This document shows, piece by piece, positions 44,495-53,437 of a stretch of DNA of 64,000 nucleotides (position 1 is its first letter; the number at the start of each line of letters is the position of its first letter). A program made the translations under genes and the position numbers. Below the pieces are notes generated by a model that saw only the letters and a program-made list of their open reading frames with translations, did no database searches and was not told where the DNA came from. This DNA comes from Sphingobacterium detergens (GTDB taxonomy: Bacteria; Bacteroidota; Bacteroidia; Sphingobacteriales; Sphingobacteriaceae), in NCBI RefSeq assembly GCF_003610355.1, contig NZ_RAPY01000007.1:186001-250000 (forward strand), read 5' to 3'.

Positions 44495-45943
44495 ATGTTA
44501 CATAGCCCTTCTTTTGATTTAGAAATCAAAAGTTACAGAGAGCAGCAGAATGCAGCTGTTGAACTGATTCAAATCATTAGTAATCTTTGGTATAACCAGG
44601 CCGTTGAGTTCGTTCTGTTCAGAGAGCAGCTTGTTGATGAAAAAGTAAGTGTGATTCTCAACCACCTCCGGGAAAGCACTATCCTTACCGGCAATATACT
44701 GACCATATTTGATCTATTGAATGTCGCTCGTGTATTGGAAAAATCAAATCTGGCTCCCGCTCGAATTGATATCGGTAAACTTGCGATCAAAGCCACAAAC
44801 GACCAGATCAATGTGGAGGATTTGTCTTCTTTTATTTTCAATGAATTACAGGGAATCGCCGAATCGCAGGAATTAACACCCCGCGATGTTGTGCTCTATG
44901 GTTTCGGTCGTATTGGTCGCCTGCTCGCACGCGAACTCATTAATAAATCGGGTTCTGGCAAGCAACTTCGTCTACGGGCAATAGTCACCAGAGACCCCAA
45001 TGATGCCAAATCATTGTTAAAAAGAGCTGCTCTCCTGAAAAGCGATTCTATACACGGCGAATTTGAGGGTGAAGTTTATACAGACCCTGAAAAAAATGCG
45101 CTAATTATTAATGGTATCACAGTCAACGTCATCTCTGCTAAGCAACCTGAAGATATTGATTATACCGCATACGGCATCAATAATGCATTGGTTATTGATA
45201 ATACAGGTGCCTTTCGTGATGAAAAAGAACTTGCACGCCATTTAACCTCTAAAGGCGCTTCGCAAGTATTGTTGACGGCACCTGGCAAAGGTGTACCCAA
45301 CATTGTTTACGGTGTAAACGAAAGCACGATAGATCTGGAAAAACATGCTATTTTTTCCGCAGCCTCCTGTACCACAAACGCTATTGCGCCAGTTTTGGCC
45401 GTCCTCGAAGAGAAAATAGGTATCTTGAAAGGCCATATAGAAACGATCCATTCCTATACAAATGATCAAAATCTGGTGGATAATATGCATAAAAAATCCA
45501 GAAGAGGTCGTGCTGCGGCCTTGAACATGGTCATTACGGAGACTGGGGCCGGCAGTGCTGTTTCAAAAGTACTCCCGACATTAACAGGCAAACTCACTTC
45601 CAACGCAATCCGGGTACCTGTCCCTAATGGGTCATTAGCAATATTAAATTTAGAATTGACCTCCGCCATAGCTTTGGAACAAATAAACACACTCTTAAAA
45701 ACGAGTGCATTACAAGGCAATCTTGTCGAACAGATTAAATTTTCAAGCAATGATGAGCTTGTATCTACCGATATTATAGGTACAACAGCTGCTGCTGTCG
45801 TTGATGGACCAGCAACCATCGTTTCAGCTGATGGTAAAAATATTGTGCTCTATGTGTGGTATGATAATGAGTATGGCTATTCCCATCAAGTTATGCGTTT
45901 ATCGCGGCATATTGCAGGTGTAAGAAGATATACGTACTATTAA
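44495..45943 (+). CDS. Glyceraldehyde-3-phosphate dehydrogenase, long N-terminal form
   Basis: The 482-residue enzyme has a normal GAPDH core from about residue 130: YGFGRIGR (135-142) of the nucleotide site, catalytic Cys292 in AASCTTNA, ETIHSYTNDQN, NIVP/AIRVPVPNGS and the C-terminal WYDNEYGYSHQV. The first 130 residues are an alpha-helical extension not present in ordinary GAPDH; this long form occurs in Bacteroidota. Interconverts glyceraldehyde-3-phosphate and 1,3-bisphosphoglycerate. Whether it serves glycolysis or gluconeogenesis is not evident. Confidence 0.94.
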   Translation: MLHSPSFDLEIKSYREQQNAAVELIQIISNLWYNQAVEFVLFREQLVDEKVSVILNHLRESTILTGNILTIFDLLNVARVLEKSNLAPARIDIGKLAIKATNDQINVEDLSSFIFNELQGIAESQELTPRDVVLYGFGRIGRLLARELINKSGSGKQLRLRAIVTRDPNDAKSLLKRAALLKSDSIHGEFEGEVYTDPEKNALIINGITVNVISAKQPEDIDYTAYGINNALVIDNTGAFRDEKELARHLTSKGASQVLLTAPGKGVPNIVYGVNESTIDLEKHAIFSAASCTTNAIAPVLAVLEEKIGILKGHIETIHSYTNDQNLVDNMHKKSRRGRAAALNMVITETGAGSAVSKVLPTLTGKLTSNAIRVPVPNGSLAILNLELTSAIALEQINTLLKTSALQGNLVEQIKFSSNDELVSTDIIGTTAAAVVDGPATIVSADGKNIVLYVWYDNEYGYSHQVMRLSRHIAGVRRYTYY

Positions 45944-45960
45944 AATCTCATTTTCAATAT

Positions 45961-45999
45961 AAAAATAGGGTATCCGATCATTTTGGATACCCTATTTTT
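45961..45999 (+). terminator. Terminator of the GAPDH gene
   Basis: Perfect 15-bp stem AAAAATAGGGTATCC 45961-45975 with GGATACCCTATTTTT 45985-45999. Confidence 0.95.
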
Positions 46000-46094
46000 C
46001 TTTAATGTCGTTCGTCTACGCTTAACGTCTCTTTTTCAGCTATTCAATTCCCAGCTAGTTTGCTTTTATCTTTGGAGCAGCTTTCTTTATATTT

Positions 46095-47333
46095 TTATAA
46101 ATTGGCATTCTTCAAATATTTCATGATAATGGGTGTTGCTCCCGCTTTTTGCTGTACATATTGGCGGGCGGATTTCGCTGCCTCCACACGTTTTGATTGA
46201 TCCTGTAATCGTTCAAAGGCATCCAGAAGCCCCTTACTATCCGCAAATGAAAAGCCTCCCCCCTGTTCAATCAGATCTTTCGCTTCCTGAAATTTCTTAA
46301 AATTGGAACCAAACAAGACAGGCATTCCATAGGTTGCCGCTTCCAGTGTATTATGTATCCCTACACCAAATCCGCCGCCGATATAGGCGACCTGACCATA
46401 ACCATACAAAGAAGACAAAAGTCCAATATTGTCTATGATTAATACCTTTGCTTCCGTTAAAGTTGCCCTGTCATATTCCGTCATTTTTGAAAAACGAAGC
46501 GCCGCAGGCCACAGATTTAATATGCTGACAATATGTCCCTCATTGATCTCGTGTGGCGCTAAAATCAGCTTATATTCTTGAAACCGTTGGAGCAGTTCTT
46601 TCAATAATTTCTCATCCTCAGGCCAGGTGCTCCCAGCCACCAAAACAGGAGCTGTTTCCACAAAATCCGCTATCAGCGGTATTTCTTTTCGAACCTTAGG
46701 CAGGTCAATCACACGATCAAAACGTGTATCGCCTGCTAATCCCGCATTTCTAATTCCATATTCTTTCAACAAACGCACGCTTTCCTCATTCTGAACAAAG
46801 AAATATGTCACAAAGCCCAGAATTTTCAGAAAAAAAGTACCATAAGCCTGAAAGAAAATCTGTTCCGGTCTGAAAATTGCCGAAACAAGAAATAATGGGA
46901 TAGACCTGCTGTGTAAGCCTTCAAAATAATAATACCAATACTCATATTTTGTAAAGACTGCAAATGAGGGATTGATCAGGTCTAAAAACAACCGTGCATT
47001 CTGGGCCGTGTCATAAGGTAAATAGAAAACATGATCCGCCAGATTGGTATTCTTTCTGATCTCATAGCCTGAAGGAGAATAAAATGTTACAATGATTTTA
47101 TGGTCTAAATAATTATTTTTCACGGCCTCCAAAACAGGTCTTCCCTGCTCAAATTCGCCCAATGAAGCGAAGTGAAACCAGATATGTTTTTGGCTAGAGT
47201 CAACCGATTGTTTCATCCGCAAATACCAGTCTTTTCGCCCTGTTACCATAAGGCGCGCTTTGGCATGAAAAGGGGCCAAAATACGCAATAAGAGTCCATA
47301 AAGAAAGATTCCAATTGAATAAAGCAAACGCAT
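46095..47333 (-). CDS. waaA: 3-deoxy-D-manno-octulosonic acid (Kdo) transferase
   Basis: The 412-residue GT30-family enzyme has an N-terminal membrane anchor (about 1-20), the acceptor-side FHFASLGEFEQGRP motif with the catalytic Glu, KYEYWYYYF, and the C-terminal GT-B domain (AGSTWPEDE, PHEINEGH, YIGGGFGVGIHNTLEAA, in two pieces). It transfers Kdo from CMP-Kdo to lipid A at the inner membrane. Divergent from the sugar-nucleotide genes that follow. Confidence 0.93.
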   Translation of the reverse strand: MRLLYSIGIFLYGLLLRILAPFHAKARLMVTGRKDWYLRMKQSVDSSQKHIWFHFASLGEFEQGRPVLEAVKNNYLDHKIIVTFYSPSGYEIRKNTNLADHVFYLPYDTAQNARLFLDLINPSFAVFTKYEYWYYYFEGLHSRSIPLFLVSAIFRPEQIFFQAYGTFFLKILGFVTYFFVQNEESVRLLKEYGIRNAGLAGDTRFDRVIDLPKVRKEIPLIADFVETAPVLVAGSTWPEDEKLLKELLQRFQEYKLILAPHEINEGHIVSILNLWPAALRFSKMTEYDRATLTEAKVLIIDNIGLLSSLYGYGQVAYIGGGFGVGIHNTLEAATYGMPVLFGSNFKKFQEAKDLIEQGGGFSFADSKGLLDAFERLQDQSKRVEAAKSARQYVQQKAGATPIIMKYLKNANL

Positions 47334-47359
47334 GTTGTTAAAATAATGTTTATCTTAGT

Positions 47360-47367
47360 CAAAGATA
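47360..47367 (-). promoter_or_regulatory. TAnnTTTG minus-7 element for waaA
   Basis: On the minus strand TATCTTTG, 26 bp upstream of the waaA ATG. Confidence 0.5.
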
Positions 47368-47399
47368 TCAAACCCATTTCATTAATAAGGAACCATTGA

Positions 47400-48392
47400 G
47401 TGGAAAATAAACATCGCAAACGGATTTTGATCACTGGAGCAGCAGGCTTCCTTGGTTCCCACCTTTGCGATCGCTTTATTGCCGAAGACTACGATGTTAT
47501 CGGGATGGATAATCTAATCACTGGAGACCTACAGAATATCGCACATTTATTCAAGCTGGAGAATTTCGACTTTTATCATCACGACGTTTCAAAGTTTGTG
47601 CATATTCCGGGGGATTTGGATTATATCCTCCATTTTGCTTCTCCAGCCAGTCCCGTTGATTACCTCAAAATCCCTATTCAGACACTCAAAGTCGGCTCCT
47701 TAGGTACGCATAATCTCCTTGGCTTGGCTAGGGCAAAACAAGCCCGAATATTAGTGGCATCGACCTCAGAAGTCTATGGCGACCCCCTGGTCTCCCCACA
47801 GTCAGAAGATTATTGGGGCAATGTTAACCCTGTCGGTCCCAGAGGGGTATATGATGAAGCCAAAAGATTTCAGGAGGCAATTACGATGGCCTATCATAAT
47901 GCACATGGGCTTGACACACGTATTGTAAGAATATTTAACACCTTTGGTTCCAGAATGCGTCTCAATGACGGACGTGCCATCCCAACGTTTATAGCCCAAG
48001 CTATTCGAGGCGAAGACATTACCCTTTTTGGTGATGGTTCACAGACACGGTCGTTCTGTTATATCGATGATCAAATCGAAGGCATTTATAGGTTGTTGCA
48101 TTCAGATTGTATACAGCCCATAAACATAGGCAACCCCGACGAAATATCACTATTGCAGTTGGCACAGGAGATCATAGAACTAACCGGAAGTTCAAGTAAG
48201 ATCAGCCATAGGCCATTGCCCATAGACGACCCTAAACAACGTAAACCGGATATTGGTCTGGCGAAGGCACAGTTGAATTGGCAGCCCAAAATAGACCGAA
48301 AATTAGGTTTAGAAAAAACGATAGATTTTTACAAAAAGGTTCCTTTGGAAACTTTATCACATAAAGACTTTACATACTATAATCAAAAATAA
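47400..48392 (+). CDS. UDP-glucuronate decarboxylase-like SDR epimerase
   Basis: A 330-residue extended SDR enzyme: Rossmann motif TGAAGFLGSH (13-22), the Ser/Tyr/Lys site STSEVYGDP and YDEAKR, and the HFASPASPVDY and RIFNTFGSRM segments typical of UDP-xylose synthases (UXS). It probably decarboxylates UDP-glucuronate to UDP-xylose. The only start available after the in-frame stop at 47397 is GTG at 47400. It overlaps galE by one base (TAATG), so the two are coupled. Confidence 0.88.
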   Translation: MENKHRKRILITGAAGFLGSHLCDRFIAEDYDVIGMDNLITGDLQNIAHLFKLENFDFYHHDVSKFVHIPGDLDYILHFASPASPVDYLKIPIQTLKVGSLGTHNLLGLARAKQARILVASTSEVYGDPLVSPQSEDYWGNVNPVGPRGVYDEAKRFQEAITMAYHNAHGLDTRIVRIFNTFGSRMRLNDGRAIPTFIAQAIRGEDITLFGDGSQTRSFCYIDDQIEGIYRLLHSDCIQPINIGNPDEISLLQLAQEIIELTGSSSKISHRPLPIDDPKQRKPDIGLAKAQLNWQPKIDRKLGLEKTIDFYKKVPLETLSHKDFTYYNQK

Positions 48393-49423
48393 TGAGCAAA
48401 AAAATATTAGTCACAGGCGGAACAGGCTATATTGGTTCTCACACAGTTGTCGAACTACATCAGGCAGGATATATTCCTGTAATCGTTGATGATCTTTCCA
48501 ATTCAAATATCAAGATATTGGATCAAATAGAAAAAATCATCGGAATTAAACCTGAATTTCATCAATTCGATCTTTGTGATGCCAATAAGGTAATTGAATT
48601 TGTGAAAAATAACAGTGATATTTCAGGGATTATTCATTTTGCGGCATCTAAAGCTGTAGGTGAATCCGTTCAAAACCCTTTAAAATACTACCACAATAAT
48701 TTCTTCTCCCTGATCAACATCTTGGAATCTTATCGGAATAAACCGATTAATTTTGTATTCTCTTCAAGCTGTACAGTTTACGGTGAACCGGACACTCTTC
48801 CTGTCACTGAAAGTGCTCCTGTAAAAAAAGCAACTTCACCTTACGGAAATACAAAACAGATCGCCGAAGAGATTCTTGAAGAAACAGCGACTGCATACGA
48901 TAACTATAACATTATCGCCCTGCGTTACTTCAATCCAGTAGGTGCGCATGAGTCTGCTTTGATAGGTGAATTGCCAAATGGTGTACCTCAAAATTTACTA
49001 CCATTCATTACGCAGACTGCGATCGGAAAAAGAGAAAAACTAACCGTATTTGGAGACGATTATGATACGCCGGATGGTTCTTGTGTACGCGATTATATTC
49101 ATGTGGTCGATTTAGCAAAAGCCCACGTCGCTGCAATCAAATTATTGGAAAAAGGAAACCCTAACGGTAAATATGACGTATTCAATGTAGGAACCGGTAA
49201 CGGCTATTCAGTACTTGAAGCCATCAAAGCATTTGAGAAGGCTTCTGGTCAAAAATTGAATTATGAAATTGGCCCACGTCGGGATGGCGATATCATCAAG
49301 GTATATGGTGATGTGACCAAATCAGCAGATCAACTGCATTGGAAAGCTGCATTGGGCATCGATGAGATGATGGCCTCTGCATGGGCATGGGAAAAAAATC
49401 TGAAAGAAAATCCTTTGGATTAA
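48392..49423 (+). CDS. galE: UDP-glucose 4-epimerase
   Basis: The 343-residue enzyme has the GalE features TGGTGYIGSHT (7-17), SSSCTVYGEP and the catalytic Tyr/Lys in SPYGNTKQIAEE, plus ALRYFNPVGAH and GSCVRDYIHVVDLAKAH. It interconverts UDP-glucose and UDP-galactose. Second gene of a two-gene nucleotide-sugar operon feeding surface glycan synthesis; a terminator follows. Confidence 0.97.
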   Translation: MSKKILVTGGTGYIGSHTVVELHQAGYIPVIVDDLSNSNIKILDQIEKIIGIKPEFHQFDLCDANKVIEFVKNNSDISGIIHFAASKAVGESVQNPLKYYHNNFFSLINILESYRNKPINFVFSSSCTVYGEPDTLPVTESAPVKKATSPYGNTKQIAEEILEETATAYDNYNIIALRYFNPVGAHESALIGELPNGVPQNLLPFITQTAIGKREKLTVFGDDYDTPDGSCVRDYIHVVDLAKAHVAAIKLLEKGNPNGKYDVFNVGTGNGYSVLEAIKAFEKASGQKLNYEIGPRRDGDIIKVYGDVTKSADQLHWKAALGIDEMMASAWAWEKNLKENPLD

Positions 49424-49449
49424 ATAGGAGCCCATTGAGCTCTACACTT

Positions 49450-49487
49450 AATATGACCGTCCAGGGAACTGAGACGGTCATATTTTT
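49450..49487 (+). terminator. Terminator after galE
   Basis: AATATGACCGT 49450-49460 pairs with ACGGTCATATT 49474-49484, followed by TTT. Confidence 0.9.
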
Positions 49488-49845
49488 GGTAGTAGTGAAT
49501 TGGATTGTCTACATCCTTTCTCTTCTTTCAAAAGCTACCTCTTGTTTGTGACGAAGCAAATCTGGGCCAAATCGGCTTATCTTTGTTAGCAAATCTACAC
49601 AAAGAGCCGCGTTAGGTGTTTGATAAATCCATTACCATTGACCCTGCACCTAAAGATACTAAATCCCACTTTATCAAGCATCTAGCTGATTTTTGGGTAA
49701 TCCCAAATTCACGCTAAATAACAATCGTAATTCTTGCAATTTTCCTTGCCATTTCTTGTAAATAACTTAGGAACAGGTTTGCCCCAAGCTCGCACTCCTC
49801 CCGACTTGTAAAAAACATGCAGACACAGTGTAAGCACATAAAAAG

Positions 49846-49878
49846 GTGGACTCAACGTGGACTCATTGTACACTCAAT
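49846..49878. repeat. Array A: three 11-bp direct repeats
   Basis: Units GTGGACTCAAC (49846-49856), GTGGACTCATT (49857-49867) and GTACACTCAAT (49868-49878), contiguous and in exact 11-bp phase. Confidence 0.75.
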
Positions 49879-49895
49879 CTGCTTACAGTCCAAAG

Positions 49896-49928
49896 TTGGT
49901 AATAACTTGGTCTTAATTTGGTCCCCAG
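49896..49928. repeat. Array B: three 11-bp direct repeats
   Basis: Units TTGGTAATAAC (49896-49906), TTGGTCTTAAT (49907-49917) and TTGGTCCCCAG (49918-49928); every unit starts TTGGT. It begins 17 bp after array A and is not in the same phase. Confidence 0.7.
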
Positions 49929-50131
49929 CAAAGGGCAGGGATGATCGAAGATCACCAATAGAGAAAAAGTTATAAATGAAATTAATTTAGGACCACTTTG
50001 TCTAAGCAAGATGAAGTTCCATGATTCAAAACTGTAGCAGAAATACGACGTGATCAGATGGTATAAAAGTAGTTATTGTTAGTGTATTAGATTTGGAGCT
50101 TTATTAAAAAAATATAGTTCGGAATAAATCG

Positions 50132-51874
50132 CTAAACAAGCTCCTTATCCGAAATATATTCCATCAATATACCGGCTTGTCCACCAAGTTTCTTTTTCAA
50201 ACGCTGCATTGATTTTTTGATTGCATCCGGAGTAACGCCCAAAACATTGGCAACCTCTCTATTATTTAAGCCCATTTTCATAAGCACAATCACCCTCAGG
50301 TTAGATTCAGTAATATCTGGAAATTTAGCCTGGATATCCTGCAACAAGTTCGGAAACTCCTTAGCCAGCAAAAGCTTAAATTCCTGCCATTTCTCATCCG
50401 TTATAAGATGAGACTGCAAAAGTGTTTTAAGTTCATCCCGGTCTTTGGCACTTGTCTCCCCCATTTCATCAAGCATCGAAGAAAGAAGATCGATCTGTTC
50501 ATTGTTACGCTTGAGATATACCATATACTCTTCGAGCTGACTTTTGGAACTCATCAATTCCTTGTCCAATTCGGCTTTAGTATACTTTAGATTCAACAAT
50601 TGGTATTCATATTCCCGCATACGCTTGCGTGAACGGTATCGAAATGCATTATAAATAAAAAAGGATAATACCAATACAAACAAACTCAATATCACCCACA
50701 ATCTCGTCTCAGCACGTTTCTTTTTGATGAGCGCCTGAGCCAACGATAGTTTATCAGCATATTTTTGTTTGTCAGCCATAAATTTCAGTTGCGACAAAAC
50801 GGGATCTCCATCCAGAAATCGCAATGAATCCTGAAGTTGTTCGATGCGCCGACGTGCGTTTAATTCTTGTTTCAAATCGCCATTTTGAATAGCAAGATTC
50901 AACTTATGCCCCTCTAGCTCCAGTATCGTTTTTTTGTCATCAGCTCCTTCCAATAGATATTCGGTCTCCTTGATCATTTGACGGACTTCCCGATTTGCTC
51001 CCATAGAAATACACAAACGAATCCGCATCATTAAAGCGAAAATGGTGTTTTTATTATTACCCAGCGATTTCGAGATTTCCAGATCTTTATCTAAAAGTGA
51101 CAATGCCTTTTGATAATCTTTCATTCCCTCATAGATCCGTGCCTGGTTGCCCAAGGTCTTGGCATAGCGAAGAGAATCCTTCTCAGAAAGCGCCAGATTT
51201 TGGGCAATCTCAAAATTTTTCATCGCCTGTGCCGTATCCCCACCACTTTTTAAAGTCAATAAGCCAAGGTTGTCCAAAATCTCCGCTTTAAGTTTTGGAG
51301 AAATGCCTTCTTGTTGCTGACCGAGTTCCAAATACTTAATTCCCGTTCTATAGTCGCCCAAAGTGCCGAAGAAATAACCCAGTTTTTTATAAGTATGTGT
51401 CAGATCTAACACCAGATCCTTTGATATATCCTCTAAGCCCTTTTCACCCTCTAATAATAGAGGAAGTGCCTCAGAAGCTTTCAGACATCTATACAAATAA
51501 AAACCATACATCACCTTCACCCAAGCTTTGACATTCTGATAATTATAATCCTTCTCCAGATCGAGGGCCTTTAGGTAGTATTTGTCACTAAAGCTATTTC
51601 TTCCACCTTCACTGTCAAAAGATTGATCCGCTAACAAACAATAGTAGATTGCGAGCAATGCATTGTCATTTTTCCGAATAGCCTGATTGAAATATGGGGT
51701 TAGGTATGTGCTCAATGCCGAACTAGAAGTCTGATACTTCTGTGATTCCCGAATAATTGTTTCATAAAAATTCTTCTCTTCCGCCGAGGAATTGGAATCC
51801 ATCAAATCCATTCCAAAAACGGCGCGACCGGGAATTATCGTTATAAAAAATAGTATAATAAAAAATCTCAGCAT
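50132..51874 (-). CDS. Membrane-spanning TPR protein with LuxR-type DNA-binding domain
   Basis: The 580-residue protein has a signal peptide (cleavage near residue 21), a periplasmic TPR region (about 50-350; repeats such as AKTLGNQARIYEGMKDYQKAL, split), one membrane helix (about 390-412, LWVILSLFVLVLSFFIYNAF), a coiled-coil stretch and a C-terminal LuxR/GerE helix-turn-helix (MKMGLNNREVANVLGVTPDAIKKSMQRLK). The layout lets it sense something in the periplasm and act on DNA directly. Targets unknown. Confidence 0.85.
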   Translation of the reverse strand: MLRFFIILFFITIIPGRAVFGMDLMDSNSSAEEKNFYETIIRESQKYQTSSSALSTYLTPYFNQAIRKNDNALLAIYYCLLADQSFDSEGGRNSFSDKYYLKALDLEKDYNYQNVKAWVKVMYGFYLYRCLKASEALPLLLEGEKGLEDISKDLVLDLTHTYKKLGYFFGTLGDYRTGIKYLELGQQQEGISPKLKAEILDNLGLLTLKSGGDTAQAMKNFEIAQNLALSEKDSLRYAKTLGNQARIYEGMKDYQKALSLLDKDLEISKSLGNNKNTIFALMMRIRLCISMGANREVRQMIKETEYLLEGADDKKTILELEGHKLNLAIQNGDLKQELNARRRIEQLQDSLRFLDGDPVLSQLKFMADKQKYADKLSLAQALIKKKRAETRLWVILSLFVLVLSFFIYNAFRYRSRKRMREYEYQLLNLKYTKAELDKELMSSKSQLEEYMVYLKRNNEQIDLLSSMLDEMGETSAKDRDELKTLLQSHLITDEKWQEFKLLLAKEFPNLLQDIQAKFPDITESNLRVIVLMKMGLNNREVANVLGVTPDAIKKSMQRLKKKLGGQAGILMEYISDKELV

Positions 51875-52025
51875 ACCGGTATAGAGGTAGAATTTCTCAC
51901 TAAAAATAAAAAATAATTTTAATTAAATCAGCATACACTAAAATCAACACACGGATAAAAAGAGAAATACATCGATCCGATAAAATAAATCATTAAATGG
52001 AGATCTCCGGACATCTTAAAGATCG

Positions 52026-52625
52026 CTAAAATGAGGTATCACGTCCATGAGTACCAAAATTATAAATGCGATTTGGTGTAATTGCTTTAGTCAACACAAC
52101 ATCGTGTTCATTTCGATCAGCGATTTGTCCGATAGGATCAAAAAAAGATAATCCTACTCGTTGGGTTTCTAATGCACAAAGTGCAAAAAAACGATCATAA
52201 AATCCTTTTCCATAACCTACTCGATGACCATCAACATCAAACGCCAATAGAGGAACTAGAATAAAATCAATAACTGAAGGGGATACTTCTACTCCTGCAA
52301 CAGGCTCCGGAATTCCCCATTCATTCGTCTCAAAAATCGTTTGATGATCAAGGATATAGTGTTGCATAGAATAGTCCGAAAAATTTGAGCGGGATACGAC
52401 CAAGATGATCTTCGGAAAAAATTCCTTCACATAATTTATAATGGGATAAGTATTGGGTTCATGATATTTTTGGATAGGAAGAAAAACATGCATATAGCTA
52501 ACCTTTGTTAGCGCTATTTTTTGAAATTGTAACAGTAATTCATGGTTAAGACTTTCCTCATCTTCTTTGGAAAGTTGGCATCTTTTCATCTTAAACTCCT
52601 GTCTTAATTCCTTTTTAGATTTCAT
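52026..52625 (-). CDS. 5-formyltetrahydrofolate cyclo-ligase
   Basis: The 199-residue protein has the family N-terminus (KKELRQEFKMKR), the ATP-binding YGKGFYDRFF motif preceded by LLAFDVDGHRVG, and IPEPV. It converts 5-formyl-THF to 5,10-methenyl-THF with ATP. It lies downstream of efp on the same strand but 167 bp away and beyond a terminator, so it is probably transcribed separately. Confidence 0.93.
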   Translation of the reverse strand: MKSKKELRQEFKMKRCQLSKEDEESLNHELLLQFQKIALTKVSYMHVFLPIQKYHEPNTYPIINYVKEFFPKIILVVSRSNFSDYSMQHYILDHQTIFETNEWGIPEPVAGVEVSPSVIDFILVPLLAFDVDGHRVGYGKGFYDRFFALCALETQRVGLSFFDPIGQIADRNEHDVVLTKAITPNRIYNFGTHGRDTSF

Positions 52626-52726
52626 GCTTAAAGATAATTTTTTTATTCCATCATTCCGATAAAACGCATCCAGTAAATGGATGATCTAATTCTCGATAAT
52701 GAAACTGCAAATCGACGGAACCAAGC

Positions 52727-52763
52727 AAAAAAAACGGCCTTGTAGCGAGCGCTATCAAGACCG
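52727..52763 (-). terminator. Terminator after efp
   Basis: On the minus strand CGGTCTTG pairs (one G-U) with CAAGGCCG, with an inner TAGC/GCTA stem, followed by eight T. Confidence 0.85.
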
Positions 52764-52792
52764 AATAATCAACCTAAACCTAAATTCTTATA

Positions 52793-53353
52793 TTACTTTA
52801 CGCGTTCGATATAGTTACCTGTTTGCGTATCGACTCTGACTTTCTCTCCCTGATTAATGAATAAAGGCACCATAATCTCTACTCCTGTTTCTACAGTAGC
52901 TTTTTTCAAAGCGTTTGTAGACGTATCTCCCTTCACTGCTGGCTCCGTATATGTAATTTCCAATTCAACACTTTTAGGTGCTTCTGCCATAATAGGCTCA
53001 TCACTTTCAAAAGCAATAATGACAGTCATTCCTTCTTTCAGGAAACGTGCTGAATCACCAAATAAAAACTTAGGAATATTGAATTGCTCGTATGTATTAT
53101 TGTCCATCACGACGAAAAATTCGCCATCCTCGTATAGGTATTGGTAATCACTCGTTTCAACACGCGCAATCTCCACACTCTCATCAACTCTAAAACGATA
53201 TTCAACTAATTTCCCAGTCTTCACATTACGCATTCTTGCTTGATAAAAAGCGCGCAAATTACCTGGTGTACGGTGTATATATTCTTCTACAGAGACTAAC
53301 TCTCCATTAAATCTTAAAATATTTCCTGATTTTACCTCTGATGCCTTAGCCAT
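52793..53353 (-). CDS. efp: Translation elongation factor P
   Basis: A 186-residue EF-P with three beta-barrel domains: KASEVKSGNILRFNGE at the start, the domain I loop HRTPGNLRAFYQAR, and the C-terminal GEKVRVDTQTGNYIERV signature. It relieves ribosomes stalled at polyproline. The residue at the loop tip that is Lys34 in E. coli or Arg32 in Pseudomonas is Asn32 here, so neither lysylation nor rhamnosylation of that side chain is possible. Confidence 0.97.
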   Translation of the reverse strand: MAKASEVKSGNILRFNGELVSVEEYIHRTPGNLRAFYQARMRNVKTGKLVEYRFRVDESVEIARVETSDYQYLYEDGEFFVVMDNNTYEQFNIPKFLFGDSARFLKEGMTVIIAFESDEPIMAEAPKSVELEITYTEPAVKGDTSTNALKKATVETGVEIMVPLFINQGEKVRVDTQTGNYIERVK

Positions 53354-53396
53354 TCTTTGAATTGAACTTTAAACGGTTATCTCATTATTGAGTCGT

Positions 53397-53404
53397 CAAA
53401 AATA
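53397..53404 (-). promoter_or_regulatory. TAnnTTTG minus-7 element for efp
   Basis: On the minus strand TATTTTTG, 43 bp upstream of the efp ATG. Confidence 0.5.
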
Positions 53405-53437
53405 CAAAAACTAATTGTTTTATTAAAATTTCATTCG

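Larger units (their letters stand above)
49488..50131. other. Gene-free region with tandem-repeat arrays
   Basis: About 640 bp between the convergent galE and TPR-LuxR genes with no supported coding region. It contains two arrays of three 11-bp direct repeats (listed separately), the first bracketed by an 8-bp inverted repeat, TGTAAGCA 49829-49836 and TGCTTACA 49880-49887, and a small palindrome TGATCGAAGATCA at 49942-49954. It may be the remnant of a regulatory region whose gene is gone, or the promoter of an unrecognised small RNA. Confidence 0.5.

Noticed and set aside
49714..49818. A 34-codon minus-strand frame in the gene-free gap (begins MFFTSREECELG)
   Set aside because: Too short, no ribosome-binding site, no recognised family, and an equally good alternative reading exists in another frame.
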